Part shown: one piece after another, positions 8,749 to 16,423 of the stretch
Layout: each line of letters begins with the position of its first letter
Numbering within the stretch: the stretch's first letter is position 1
Assembly (NCBI GenBank): GCA_024508935.1
Contig: JANINW010000006.1
Location: forward strand, 394,663 to 458,662
Direction: 5' to 3'
From: Flavipsychrobacter sp.
Lineage (GTDB): Bacteria; Bacteroidota; Bacteroidia; Chitinophagales; Chitinophagaceae
Length of the DNA: 64,000 bases
Notes under the pieces: model-generated
The model's database searches: none
Seen by the model: only the letters and a program-made list of their open reading frames with translations
Told to the model about the DNA's origin: nothing
Position numbers and translations under genes: made by a program

Positions 8749-9138
8749 TTGGCCATTCGTAATACTTTTAAAGCATACGAGCGGCTTAAGCGCGAGCAGC
8801 ATATTGATACGCTTTTCCGTAAAGGGAAAGCGTTTTCTGTTTTCCCGTTAAGGTTCATTTACCTCTATGCCCCGCGCGGCGCCGAAGTCTCCCCTGCCAG
8901 GGCGGGCTTTTCTGTGCCTAAAAAGAAATTCCGCAACGCCGTTCACCGTAACAAGATACGCAGGCTGATGCGGGAAACATGGCGCACACAAAAACATGCC
9001 TTGTACCAAGCCATACCACCCGACCAGCAATTACATGTTTTTATAATTTATACAGATGCAGTGCTGCCGGAATATGAGATACTTAAAACAGCTATGCTGC
9101 AAGGCATAGACTGGTTGCAAAAGATACAGCATGCGTAA
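8749..9138 (+). CDS. rnpA: ribonuclease P protein component
   Basis: A 129-residue basic protein that binds RNase P RNA and helps tRNA 5' processing. The RNR motif is visible ([16 protein letters not shown]), as are the typical start [19 protein letters not shown] and FSVPKKK. The start is a TTG at 8749: an in-frame stop sits at 8740 and there is no earlier ATG. The gap to rpmH is 10 nt, and the 3' end overlaps yidD by 8 nt, so the three genes form one operon. Confidence 0.93.
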   Translation: MAIRNTFKAYERLKREQHIDTLFRKGKAFSVFPLRFIYLYAPRGAEVSPARAGFSVPKKKFRNAVHRNKIRRLMRETWRTQKHALYQAIPPDQQLHVFIIYTDAVLPEYEILKTAMLQGIDWLQKIQHA

Positions 9139-9352
9139 GGCCTTTACTATATTGCTTACCTGGCTTATCCGCTTCTACCAGGCGTTTATTTCTCCTTTAT
9201 TCGGGGCTAAATGCCGTTATACACCTACCTGCTCGGCATACGGGCTTGAGGCAATAAAAAAATACGGACCCTGGAAAGGCGGACGCATGGCTATAAAACG
9301 TTTCCTTAGCTGCCATCCATGGGGCAAAAGCGGCTATGACCCTGTGCCTTAA
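9131..9352 (+). CDS. yidD: membrane protein insertion efficiency factor YidD
   Basis: A 73-residue YidD-family protein. Diagnostic stretches are [35 protein letters not shown] and FLSCHPWG, with the three conserved cysteines. It has an N-terminal amphipathic/hydrophobic helix and probably sits at the inner face of the membrane, assisting YidC-dependent insertion. It overlaps rnpA by 8 nt. No yidC follows; instead the gene abuts, stop to stop, a small lipoprotein gene on the other strand. Confidence 0.95.
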   Translation: MRKAFTILLTWLIRFYQAFISPLFGAKCRYTPTCSAYGLEAIKKYGPWKGGRMAIKRFLSCHPWGKSGYDPVP

Positions 9353-9598
9353 CTAAAGATCGCAGGTTGTAGTTTGTGAATATGCAATACCCATATAACT
9401 CGCAGAACTAGATGTCTCGTTTGCATCGCAATGACTCTTAGCATCCTTTTTCTTCTGCTTTTTCAAGTCAATAGTATAAGTACTGTCTACACTGGCAAAA
9501 CCAGTGGCTTCCAGGTGCATTTTGCAGGTACATACATAGTCCTTTTTGCACGATAATAATGCTACAGTTGCTATAACAAACAGGGCAGTTTTCTTCAT
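9353..9598 (-). CDS. small cysteine-containing lipoprotein, function unknown
   Basis: An 81-residue protein with a lipoprotein signal (ALFVIATVALLSC, Cys17) followed by KKD. The mature part has a VCTC pair and two more cysteines near the end, which could form two disulphides in the periplasm. The Lys-rich middle (LKKQKKKDAK) and Ser-rich stretch (ETSSSASY) show no domain I recognise. Its stop codon is immediately next to the yidD stop, with no intervening base. It is probably expressed alone. I assign no function. Confidence 0.7.
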   Translation of the reverse strand: MKKTALFVIATVALLSCKKDYVCTCKMHLEATGFASVDSTYTIDLKKQKKKDAKSHCDANETSSSASYMGIAYSQTTTCDL

Positions 9599-9697
9599 AG
9601 AGATCTTATTATTGAATGCTGCAAGATATTCATTTTTCTATATGTTGTTTAGCAGAATAGCAATATTAATTGACCACTCTTGTTTAATTTTAAAGCC

Positions 9698-10294
9698 ATG
9701 TTTTATTCATTCAAGGGCTTTATACCGGTAGTACATCCCAGTTCATTCGTACACCCGCAGGCAGCTGTTACAGGCAATGTTATCATAGGTAAAGATGTGT
9801 ATATAGGGCCGGGTGCGGCGCTCCGCGGCGACTGGGGTGGAATAGTGATAGAAGATGGCTGTAATGTACAGGAAAACTGTACCATCCATATGTTTCCGGG
9901 AGTAACAGTGCTACTGAAAGAAAGTGCTCATATAGGCCACGGTGCCATAATACACGGAGCTACTATAGGGCGAAATGTGATGGTGGGCATGAATACCGTG
10001 ATAATGGATGATGTACAGGTAGGGGATGAAAGTATAATAGGTGCCATGTCATTTATTGCGGCCAATACCATCATACCGCCACGCTCGCTGGTGGTAGGCA
10101 ACCCCGGGAAAGTAATCAAACAGGTAACCGATGAAATGATAGCCTGGAAAACAAAAGGCACCCGTTTATACCAAATGCTGCCAAAGGACTGCTATGATAG
10201 CTTACAGGCTTGCGACCCACTGAACGAACTGCCGGCCAACAGGCCCGCCCAGGAAGCGTTATATGATACCTGGGAAAAGATAAAGAACGGGTAA
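9698..10294 (+). CDS. gamma-carbonic-anhydrase-like / PaaY-type hexapeptide protein
   Basis: A left-handed beta-helix protein, 198 residues from the ATG at 9698; an in-frame TTG at 9680 would add six residues. Hexapeptide turns run from VHPQAAVTGNVIIGKDVYIG to about residue 130, with Arg-Gly-Asp (ALRGDWG) and the three metal-site histidines of gamma carbonic anhydrases (CTIHMF and AHIGHGAIIHG). The C-terminal helix and tail resemble PaaY thioesterases. Function could be metal-dependent hydrolysis or CO2 hydration. No phenylacetate genes lie nearby, so the role stays open. A strong terminator follows. Confidence 0.85.
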   Translation: MFYSFKGFIPVVHPSSFVHPQAAVTGNVIIGKDVYIGPGAALRGDWGGIVIEDGCNVQENCTIHMFPGVTVLLKESAHIGHGAIIHGATIGRNVMVGMNTVIMDDVQVGDESIIGAMSFIAANTIIPPRSLVVGNPGKVIKQVTDEMIAWKTKGTRLYQMLPKDCYDSLQACDPLNELPANRPAQEALYDTWEKIKNG

Positions 10295-10310
10295 TAAGTA
10301 TTGCTTTAAA

Positions 10311-10345
10311 AAAAATTGTCCTGCCGGTGCGGCAGGACAATTTTT
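10311..10345. terminator. bidirectional rho-independent terminator
   Basis: A perfect 15-bp stem (10311-10325 with 10331-10345), GC-rich at the tip with A5/T5 at the base, around the loop GGTGC. It lies between the convergent PaaY-like gene and the ArsR-type gene and can serve both strands. Confidence 0.9.
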
Positions 10346-10386
10346 TGAGTAGGTAAATCGGCAATTCTATATTCGGAGCCTATAAA

Positions 10387-10749
10387 TTAAGCTTCGTCAG
10401 AGTTAACCAATTCATTAACGAACTTAGCAACTGAAGCAATACGGCCATGGTTCAGTGCATAATGGATGAATTTGCCATCGCGTTCTGTAATAACGATGTT
10501 TGCACGACGCAGGATAGCCAGGTGCTGAGAAGCAACCGACTGCTCCAAACGCAGTTTTACGTAAATATCAGTCACATTCATGCGTTTATTTTCTTCCAGC
10601 AGCTTAACGATCTGTTGGCGCAATTTGTGGTTGATAGCCCTTAAAGTCATTGCAGCGCTCTTTACAGCCATGTAGTCCAATTTAATTTGTTCGTTCGAAC
10701 CTTCTTCTTTACGAATAACCAGTGTGTTTGCTGACATAGTCGTTTCCAT
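10387..10749 (-). CDS. ArsR-type winged-helix transcriptional regulator
   Basis: A 120-residue protein. A winged-helix domain spans about residues 30-110: LRAINHKLRQQIVKLLEENK, then the recognition region LRLEQSVASQHLAILRRANI and the wing ITERDGKFIHYALN. This is the ArsR-family architecture. The metal-binding CxC of classical ArsR helix 3 is absent, so a metal sensor is unlikely. The gene is alone, with its own consensus promoter and a shared terminator. A second ATG four codons in could also be used. The target is unknown. Confidence 0.88.
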   Translation of the reverse strand: METTMSANTLVIRKEEGSNEQIKLDYMAVKSAAMTLRAINHKLRQQIVKLLEENKRMNVTDIYVKLRLEQSVASQHLAILRRANIVITERDGKFIHYALNHGRIASVAKFVNELVNSDEA

Positions 10750-10815
10750 TTACGTTTATTTTTTTACAGTGTTAATGAATGATAACTTAGCGGTAGATAC
10801 CGCTTTGCGAGGCTG

Positions 10816-10847
10816 CAAACATACGCCATATGCAAATATGAACCAAA
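10816..10847 (-). promoter_or_regulatory. promoter of the ArsR-type gene
   Basis: On the minus strand TTTG (10847-10844), a 20-nt spacer and TATGTTTG (10823-10816) match the Bacteroidota TTTG / TAnnTTTG consensus. The leader to the ATG at 10749 would be about 60 nt. The region 10750-10914 holds nothing else I recognise. Confidence 0.72.
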
Positions 10848-10914
10848 GACATATTTATTAAAACTGTTAAACCAGCGTTAAAACACATGACAATAATGAA
10901 AGATTGTTTTGCAA

Positions 10915-11604
10915 CTATTTGTTTTTCTGTGAATTATGCGTATAAACTTGTTTCAAGTAAAAAGGCTCTGCTGCAGATAAACTGACAAAATCATTACAAT
11001 TAAAACGCTGGAAAGCATACTTTAACCAGCCGTTAATATCAATATTATCTATTTTGCTTATATGTACACTCTCAGAAACTTTTACGCCATCGAAAATGCC
11101 TTGAGAAATATTGCTAATAGTTAATAAAGCATTGTTTAAATTATTGATTATCTGTAAGAGGTCCTCTTCCATTATATGCCCAGGCCCAGTTACAATTTCA
11201 GTTTCTGCATTATATGAAGCAAAAAAGTATTCTTTCTCTCTTGCTGGCATTATAACCGGATATTGATCATATTTATCAATATTATTATAAATAGCTGTAA
11301 GTGCTGTGAGTAGCAGTGAATTATGCAACATTAACGGCTTATCTAAAGTATAACAAAGACCTTTAGCTGTTGCCAAACCTATTCTTAAACCTGTATAAGA
11401 CCCCGGTCCGCCGCATACAGCTATCGCACTCAACTCTTTTAAAGTAATAGCAGCTTTGTTCAGCAACTCTTCTATGTAAACGTTGAGTACAGACGCATGA
11501 TTGCGCGTATCCGCGCTCACAATCTGGTCTACCAGTACCCCATCCTTGCTAAGCGCTATTAACGCCTTTTCGCCTGAGGTATCTATGTGCAATATGTAAT
11601 GCAT
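10915..11604 (-). CDS. tsaB: tRNA threonylcarbamoyladenosine biosynthesis protein TsaB
   Basis: A 229-residue ASKHA-fold protein that partners TsaD and TsaE in making the t6A base of ANN-decoding tRNAs. The start LHIDTSGEKALIAL, the central AVCGGPGSYTGLRIGLATAK and the late PAREKEYFFASYN and EPFYLK stretches are typical of TsaB. The C-terminal domain is short and degenerate compared with TsaD, as expected. It is divergent from ridA across a 40-nt symmetric promoter region. The gene is more AT-rich than its neighbours. Confidence 0.92.
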   Translation of the reverse strand: MHYILHIDTSGEKALIALSKDGVLVDQIVSADTRNHASVLNVYIEELLNKAAITLKELSAIAVCGGPGSYTGLRIGLATAKGLCYTLDKPLMLHNSLLLTALTAIYNNIDKYDQYPVIMPAREKEYFFASYNAETEIVTGPGHIMEEDLLQIINNLNNALLTISNISQGIFDGVKVSESVHISKIDNIDINGWLKYAFQRFNCNDFVSLSAAEPFYLKQVYTHNSQKNK

Positions 11605-11613
11605 AAATAGTGT

Positions 11614-11641
11614 GCAAATGTAAGCAGCGTATTACATTTGC
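11614..11641. promoter_or_regulatory. symmetric divergent promoter of tsaB and ridA
   Basis: A perfect 10-bp inverted repeat (GCAAATGTAA, 8-nt spacer, TTACATTTGC) places a TACATTTG -7 box on each strand: 11633-11640 for ridA and 11622-11615 for tsaB. The start codons are only 4 and 10 nt away, so both transcripts would have very short leaders or none. No clear -33 boxes are seen. Confidence 0.5.
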
Positions 11642-11644
11642 GCT

Positions 11645-12025
11645 ATGGAAAAGAAAATAATACGCACAAATGATGCACCAGCACCAATTGGACCGTATAA
11701 CCAGGCGGTGCAGTTTGGTAATATGCTGTTTGTATCAGGACAGATAGCTATAGACCCCGCCAACGGACAACTGGTACAGGACGATATACAAACAGAAACA
11801 CATATGGTAATGAAAAACCTGCAGGCAATTCTTACTGAAGCCGGTATGGGATTTCAAAATGTATTGAAATCAACCATTTTCCTGATGGATATGGGGGAAT
11901 TTGCTAAGGTAAACGAGATTTACGGCAGCTATTTCACCGAAAACCCACCTGCCCGCGAAACGGTACAGGTAGCAGGTCTGCCCAAAGGTGTAAATGTTGA
12001 AATATCTGTAATAGCAGCTTTATAA
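11645..12025 (+). CDS. ridA: RidA family reactive-intermediate/imine deaminase
   Basis: A 126-residue YjgF/YER057c/UK114 protein that hydrolyses reactive enamine/imine intermediates from PLP enzymes, acting in the cytosol as a trimer. Seen: APAPIGPYNQAVQFGNMLFV at the start, SGQIAIDP, the ANGQLVQDDIQTE region and the C-terminal PARETVQVAGLPKGVNVEI, which includes the conserved catalytic Arg (in PARETV). The length is standard. It is divergent from tsaB and convergent with the HPt gene. Confidence 0.95.
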   Translation: MEKKIIRTNDAPAPIGPYNQAVQFGNMLFVSGQIAIDPANGQLVQDDIQTETHMVMKNLQAILTEAGMGFQNVLKSTIFLMDMGEFAKVNEIYGSYFTENPPARETVQVAGLPKGVNVEISVIAAL

Positions 12026-12028
12026 ATA

Positions 12029-12064
12029 GGTTGGGTTGATGTGTCCTTATACACTCACCCAGCC
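12029..12064. terminator. possible terminator between ridA and the HPt gene
   Basis: An imperfect stem-loop: GGTTGGGT (12029-12036) with ACCCAGCC (12057-12064), extended by GTGT/ACAC after a small internal loop. T-rich sequence follows on the plus strand. It fills the 40-nt space between the two convergent genes. Confidence 0.4.
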
Positions 12065-12065
12065 T

Positions 12066-12431
12066 TTACTTCTTGTTTTTGTCCCGCTGTTCGATAAGGA
12101 AAGGGTGTACCTCGTTGAATGTAGCTACTATATCATCCAGCAATTGCTCTATCCGCCTACGGTTCTCCCTTCTTCTTCCCAGGTGCTCAATTTCGGCAAA
12201 CTGCTCATACAGGTCTTTGATCTTAATAATAGTGACACCGGATTTAAGAAAATGCGCCTGTTTGTATATAGCATCCCAGTCATCTGTTTCTTTTATCAGT
12301 TTTTCCAGTTGGGTAATGCCGGCAGGGGTAGTGTCAAGGAATATTTCCAGTACGGCACCTATATATCCCGGGTCTCCGCCGGATAGTTCATTGAGATACG
12401 AAAAGTCGACTAAAGGATGATGCTCAGGCAT
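12066..12431 (-). CDS. histidine phosphotransfer (HPt) domain protein
   Basis: A 121-residue stand-alone four-helix HPt protein. The phospho-acceptor is probably His60 in KQAHFLKSG, which fits the HxLK(G/S) pattern. The start (VDFSYLNELSGGDPGYIGAVLEIFL) is a typical HPt first helix, and a basic helix (HLGRRRENRRR) follows. It should relay phosphate between hybrid kinases and response regulators. No kinase or receiver gene is nearby, so its partners are encoded elsewhere. It is convergent with ridA. Confidence 0.85.
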   Translation of the reverse strand: MPEHHPLVDFSYLNELSGGDPGYIGAVLEIFLDTTPAGITQLEKLIKETDDWDAIYKQAHFLKSGVTIIKIKDLYEQFAEIEHLGRRRENRRRIEQLLDDIVATFNEVHPFLIEQRDKNKK

Positions 12432-12586
12432 ACAGAAAACTGTCTTTATATTCTTTTATTGACGAACAATGGCGGGGAAATAGGCAGCGATAAACAGAGG
12501 TATGACAACCGCAAGTTAAATAATCAGGGGCATATTTGCCATAGATTATCAAATTTATTTATTATGAGAATATTTGTCATGTTCAT

Positions 12587-12594
12587 TACCTTTG
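12587..12594 (+). promoter_or_regulatory. putative -7 promoter element ahead of the 4,6-dehydratase gene
   Basis: TACCTTTG, an exact TAnnTTTG match, lies 98 nt ahead of the start codon at 12692. The nearest upstream TTTG (12573-12576) is too close for a standard -33 box. The rest of 12432-12691 shows nothing else I recognise. Confidence 0.4.
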
Positions 12595-12691
12595 CTGCTG
12601 TAAGTTTTTAGATAGAGGAATATTGAAAAACTTTTATGCATCATGGAGGATATTGTTTTCCTGTATGCTGCCTATCAACCACCGATAATTT

Positions 12692-14617
12692 ATGCAATAT
12701 AGGATCCGGATACTACCGCGCTGGTTTATATTTATACTAGACCTGTTCTGTGTCGAAATCTGCATCTTTTTTTCATTCCTGCTCTGCCTGAATTTTCAAT
12801 TAAAATTGGTAGCTCAATATGAGATGTCTATGATATTAGGCATTTCGTTGTTGCTGAATGCTGTTTTATTCTTTTTACTGAAAAGCTTTGCCGGCATTAT
12901 CCGATACACGAATATTGAAGATACTTTCCGGCTGCTCATCGTCAATTCTATTGCTACCGTTTTTTATTTTTCTATCAACTTCATTGTTACTAGGGTAGCT
13001 CACCCTAAAATGGAATTATTCCCGGTAGTAGTCGTATCTGTCAATTTCTTTATTACCAATTTCGTTCTTATTACCTATCGCCTGCTGGTACGCTACTGCT
13101 TCAAGTTCTACCAACTGCACAAAATAGACAGCATTGAAAATGAAAAGATCAAGGCTGCTGTTTACGATACCGGCGAATATGGATTGCAAACTAAAAAGGT
13201 ATTTAACGATTTCCCTAACAGCAATATCCAGATAGTAGCTTTCCTGGATGAGATACTAAGCCGCAGCGGAAAGCTGATGGAAGGTATACCTATCTACAAT
13301 ATTGATGAAAGCACTTTTGCCAGGCTGAAAGAGGAATCTGTAACACTGCTGATCATTGCCAATACAAAGATCTCTAAAGAGAAACTAAATTACCTGGTTG
13401 ATAAATGCCTGATCTATGGCATAAAAGTGCAACAGGTGCCCCCAGTGCAGCAATGGCTGAATGGCAAGCTGGCCATTGACAAACTGAAAGACATCAATAT
13501 CGAAGACCTGCTTGAACGCGAGGTAATCAAAATCGACAACCAAAACATCCACTTCGAATTAAAGGGCAAAAAAATATTAGTGACCGGTGCAGCGGGTTCT
13601 ATAGGCAGCGAACTGGTAAGACAACTTATCAACTATAAACCATCGCTTATTGTTTTATGCGATAAAGCAGAAACGCCAATGCACGATCTTTGCCTGGAAT
13701 TGAAAGACAATTCAAAGCAAACCAATATACGTGCGTATATGGGTGATATATGTGATAAGATACGCATGGAGCACCTTTTTGAAATATACAATCCGGAAGT
13801 TGTCTTTCATGCCGCAGCATATAAGCACGTACCGCTGATGGAAGATAATCCGTCTGTAGCGATACTGAATAATGTGCTGGGAACTAAAATACTGGCAGAG
13901 TTATCTGTAGCTAATAAAGTAGAAAAGTTTGTGATGGTATCTACCGACAAAGCGGTGAACCCTACAAACATCATGGGTGCATCTAAACGCATTGCCGAGA
14001 TATATACCCAGAGCTATTATAAACATAGCATCATACATAACAATGGACAGGCTTGTACCAAGTTTGTAACTACCCGCTTTGGTAACGTGCTCGGCTCTAA
14101 TGGCTCTGTAATACCTATTTTCAGGCAGCAATTGCAGAAGGGTGGACCGATCACTGTTACACACCCTGAGATCACACGTTATTTCATGACCATACCTGAA
14201 GCCTGCCAGCTGGTAATTGAGGCAGGTGTTATGGGACAAGGCAATGAAATATTCGTATTTGATATGGGGCAGCCGGTGAAGATAGCAGACCTTGCTAAAA
14301 AGATAATAAGGCTGGCCGGCAAAGTACCGGAAGTAGATATACAGATAGTATATACCGGTTTACGCCCGGGTGAGAAACTGTATGAAGAACTGCTGAATAA
14401 CGCTGAGAATGTAATGCCTACCTATCATGATAAGATCATGATAGCACGCGTATCTGAATACGACTACGATACAGTAAGAGAAAAAGTAGATAAGCTGATA
14501 AATAGTGCACGCCAGCACTATACACTGGAAACGGTAGGATTGATGAAGGACCTGGTACCGGAATTCATGAGCAGCAATGTGGCCTACCAGGATCTAAATA
14601 CTCCGCGCAGGGATTAA
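12692..14617 (+). CDS. membrane-bound nucleotide-sugar 4,6-dehydratase (PglF/WbpM/CapD type)
   Basis: A 641-residue protein. Four N-terminal membrane helices (residues ~10-140) lead to a Rossmann-like linker domain and a C-terminal SDR dehydratase domain (from ~residue 285: ILVTGAAGSIGSELVRQL). The dehydratase core contains VSTDKAVNPTNIMGASKR, in which the WbpM-type Met replaces the usual active-site Tyr, and the late GNEIFVFDMGQPVKI and GLRPGEKLYEELL. It should turn UDP-GlcNAc into the 4-keto-6-deoxy sugar that feeds QuiNAc, FucNAc or bacillosamine branches. It is the only locus gene on the plus strand, convergent (8-nt gap) with the phosphoglycosyl transferase. Confidence 0.93.
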   Translation: MQYRIRILPRWFIFILDLFCVEICIFFSFLLCLNFQLKLVAQYEMSMILGISLLLNAVLFFLLKSFAGIIRYTNIEDTFRLLIVNSIATVFYFSINFIVTRVAHPKMELFPVVVVSVNFFITNFVLITYRLLVRYCFKFYQLHKIDSIENEKIKAAVYDTGEYGLQTKKVFNDFPNSNIQIVAFLDEILSRSGKLMEGIPIYNIDESTFARLKEESVTLLIIANTKISKEKLNYLVDKCLIYGIKVQQVPPVQQWLNGKLAIDKLKDINIEDLLEREVIKIDNQNIHFELKGKKILVTGAAGSIGSELVRQLINYKPSLIVLCDKAETPMHDLCLELKDNSKQTNIRAYMGDICDKIRMEHLFEIYNPEVVFHAAAYKHVPLMEDNPSVAILNNVLGTKILAELSVANKVEKFVMVSTDKAVNPTNIMGASKRIAEIYTQSYYKHSIIHNNGQACTKFVTTRFGNVLGSNGSVIPIFRQQLQKGGPITVTHPEITRYFMTIPEACQLVIEAGVMGQGNEIFVFDMGQPVKIADLAKKIIRLAGKVPEVDIQIVYTGLRPGEKLYEELLNNAENVMPTYHDKIMIARVSEYDYDTVREKVDKLINSARQHYTLETVGLMKDLVPEFMSSNVAYQDLNTPRRD

Positions 14618-14625
14618 CGCAAATA

Positions 14626-15222
14626 TTAGTGCTTCAGCACGTATTTGATAGTAAGCCAGAGGATACGGAAATAATTGCCTACCGTGGGAGATTCAATATA
14701 AAGCATGTTCAGCTTTAATTTGGCAGGCATAATACATTCTATATAAAATTTTTCGGGGTCTTGTTGTTTACCTAATAATTCATTTTCATTCTTAAACCGC
14801 ACCGATGCTACATCGGTAATACCCGGCCTTACTTCTAAAATACGTTGCTGGGCCTGCGTATACAAGTCAACATATTTTCTTACTTCCGGGCGGGGGCCAA
14901 CAATGCTCATGTCTCCCTTTATTACATTTAACAGCTGTGGTAATTCGTCAATTTTATATTTCCTGATGAAATGGCCAATACCTGTTACCCTCGAGTCTTT
15001 GCCGCCAACAGTTAATAACCCCCGCTTATCTGCATCCGTATGCATAGAACGGAATTTATAGATCATGAAATCTACACCATTCTTGCCCACTCTTTTTTGC
15101 CTGTACAATACAGCTCCCTTCGAATCCAGCTTGATCCAGATCGCAATAATGAAAAAAATAGGGCTTAGTATCACCAGCCCTATTGCAGAAAAAAGAATAT
15201 CAAACAACCTGGTCATGCACAA
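14626..15222 (-). CDS. initiating phosphoglycosyl transferase (small PglC/WcaJ-type sugar transferase)
   Basis: A 198-residue monotopic enzyme that would transfer a sugar-1-phosphate to undecaprenyl phosphate, starting each repeat unit. It has the N-terminal re-entrant hydrophobic helix (LFDILFSAIGLVILSPIFFI), GAVLYRQKRVGKNG, FRSMHTDAD, and the catalytic Asp-Glu in KIDELPQLLNVIKGDMSIVG with PRPEV. The short form matches PglC rather than the long WbaP type. It is the last gene of the minus-strand locus and overlaps the aminotransferase gene by 17-23 nt. Met3 (15216) is an alternative start. Confidence 0.93.
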   Translation of the reverse strand: MCMTRLFDILFSAIGLVILSPIFFIIAIWIKLDSKGAVLYRQKRVGKNGVDFMIYKFRSMHTDADKRGLLTVGGKDSRVTGIGHFIRKYKIDELPQLLNVIKGDMSIVGPRPEVRKYVDLYTQAQQRILEVRPGITDVASVRFKNENELLGKQQDPEKFYIECIMPAKLKLNMLYIESPTVGNYFRILWLTIKYVLKH

Positions 15223-16417
15223 CTTTGTTATACGCTATTTCCATCTGTGCTTCAATATACCTGCACTGCTCATCAGTAAGCTGCGGATAAATAGGAAGCG
15301 ATATTTCTGCAGCATAATTTCTATATGCTACAGGATAATCTTCCATTTTATAACCCAGCTCTTTGAACAGGGTAAGCATAGGCATGGGTATGAAGTGCAC
15401 ATTTGTAGCTACACCTGCATCGGTCATATGCTGGATTATCGAATCCCTTTGCGATTCTGTAATACCCTTTATGCGTATAGGGAATAAATGAAAGGATGAT
15501 TTTCTTTTAGCGTCCTGGTATAACGGCATGATAGCCCAATCTTTTTTACTAAAAAAATCCGCATAGTGCAGAAACACTCTTTCACGTTCGGGCAATAGCA
15601 GATCAGGGTATTTTCTTAATTGTGCCAGTCCAATTGCAGCACATACATCGGGCAGATTTATTTTCAGACCCTGCGATACAATATCATAGCGCCATCCGCC
15701 ACCCTGCGTTTTGGTAAAAGCATCTTTGGTCTGGCCATTAAGAGAATTAAGCTTCATCCATTTGTACACTTCTTCATTGCTGAATGGTGCCGGCAGGCTT
15801 AAACAGATAACACCGCCTTCAGCAGTAGTTACGTTCTTTACCGCGTGCAAAGAGAATATAGTTATATCTGAAGCCAACGCTGCATGTTTATTATTGTACA
15901 GTGCACCAATGGAATGTGCCGCGTCTGCTATCAATACAGGTCTGCCAAATTTCTGCTGTATCTCATTGGTAGGCGTAAATGCTGTAGCGGTTGCAATTGC
16001 TGCTTTAATGGCATCATAATCGCAAGGCCAGCCTGCAATATCTACAGCCATTACAGCTTTTGTCCTGGGGGTTATTGCTGCTTTTATTTTACCCGGGTCA
16101 ATTGTAAAATCGTCGAGTACATCTACCATCACCGGCGTGGCACCTGCATGCAGTACAGATAGTGCTGTAGCAGAATAGGTATAGGCTGGCACTATTACCT
16201 CGTCACCTGGGCCAATACCCAGCCATTTCAAAACCAATGCAGCACCTGATGTCCATGAATTAATACAAACTGCTTTCTCAGCGCCTGTAACCTGGGCACA
16301 CAATAACTCAAGGTCTCTAACCTTAGGTCCGGTTGTGATCCAGCCTGATTGCAATGAATCGATCACTTCATTAATAACGTCCTGGTCTACATAAGGAGGT
16401 GAAAATGGTATATTCAC
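15200..16417 (-). CDS. DegT/DnrJ/EryC1/StrS sugar aminotransferase
   Basis: A 405-residue PLP-dependent sugar aminotransferase. The PLP lysine is probably Lys194 in SLHAVKNVTTAEGG, and VLIADAAHSIG holds the ring-stacking Asp. It starts with IPFSPPYVDQDVINEVIDSL and has GWITTGPKVRDLE, all family hallmarks. It would aminate a 3- or 4-keto sugar nucleotide: either the product of the oxidoreductase gene just upstream (6-nt gap, WbpB-WbpE style) or of the PglF-type dehydratase. One of three DegT-type enzymes in the window, so the exact substrate is uncertain. Confidence 0.9.
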   Translation of the reverse strand: MNIPFSPPYVDQDVINEVIDSLQSGWITTGPKVRDLELLCAQVTGAEKAVCINSWTSGAALVLKWLGIGPGDEVIVPAYTYSATALSVLHAGATPVMVDVLDDFTIDPGKIKAAITPRTKAVMAVDIAGWPCDYDAIKAAIATATAFTPTNEIQQKFGRPVLIADAAHSIGALYNNKHAALASDITIFSLHAVKNVTTAEGGVICLSLPAPFSNEEVYKWMKLNSLNGQTKDAFTKTQGGGWRYDIVSQGLKINLPDVCAAIGLAQLRKYPDLLLPERERVFLHYADFFSKKDWAIMPLYQDAKRKSSFHLFPIRIKGITESQRDSIIQHMTDAGVATNVHFIPMPMLTLFKELGYKMEDYPVAYRNYAAEISLPIYPQLTDEQCRYIEAQMEIAYNKVVHDQVV

Positions 16418-16423
16418 TATAGT

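Noticed and set aside
8749-8751. A later ATG as the rnpA start instead of TTG
   Set aside because: The next in-frame Met falls inside the conserved RNA-binding region, so it would remove essential residues; TTG directly after the upstream stop keeps the normal N-terminus.
14621-14646. Hairpin GTGC-TTCA-GCAC with AAATA/TATTT flanks at the convergent dehydratase and transferase gene ends
   Set aside because: The stem is short with an uneven internal loop, there is no T run on either side, and it overlaps the end of the transferase gene.
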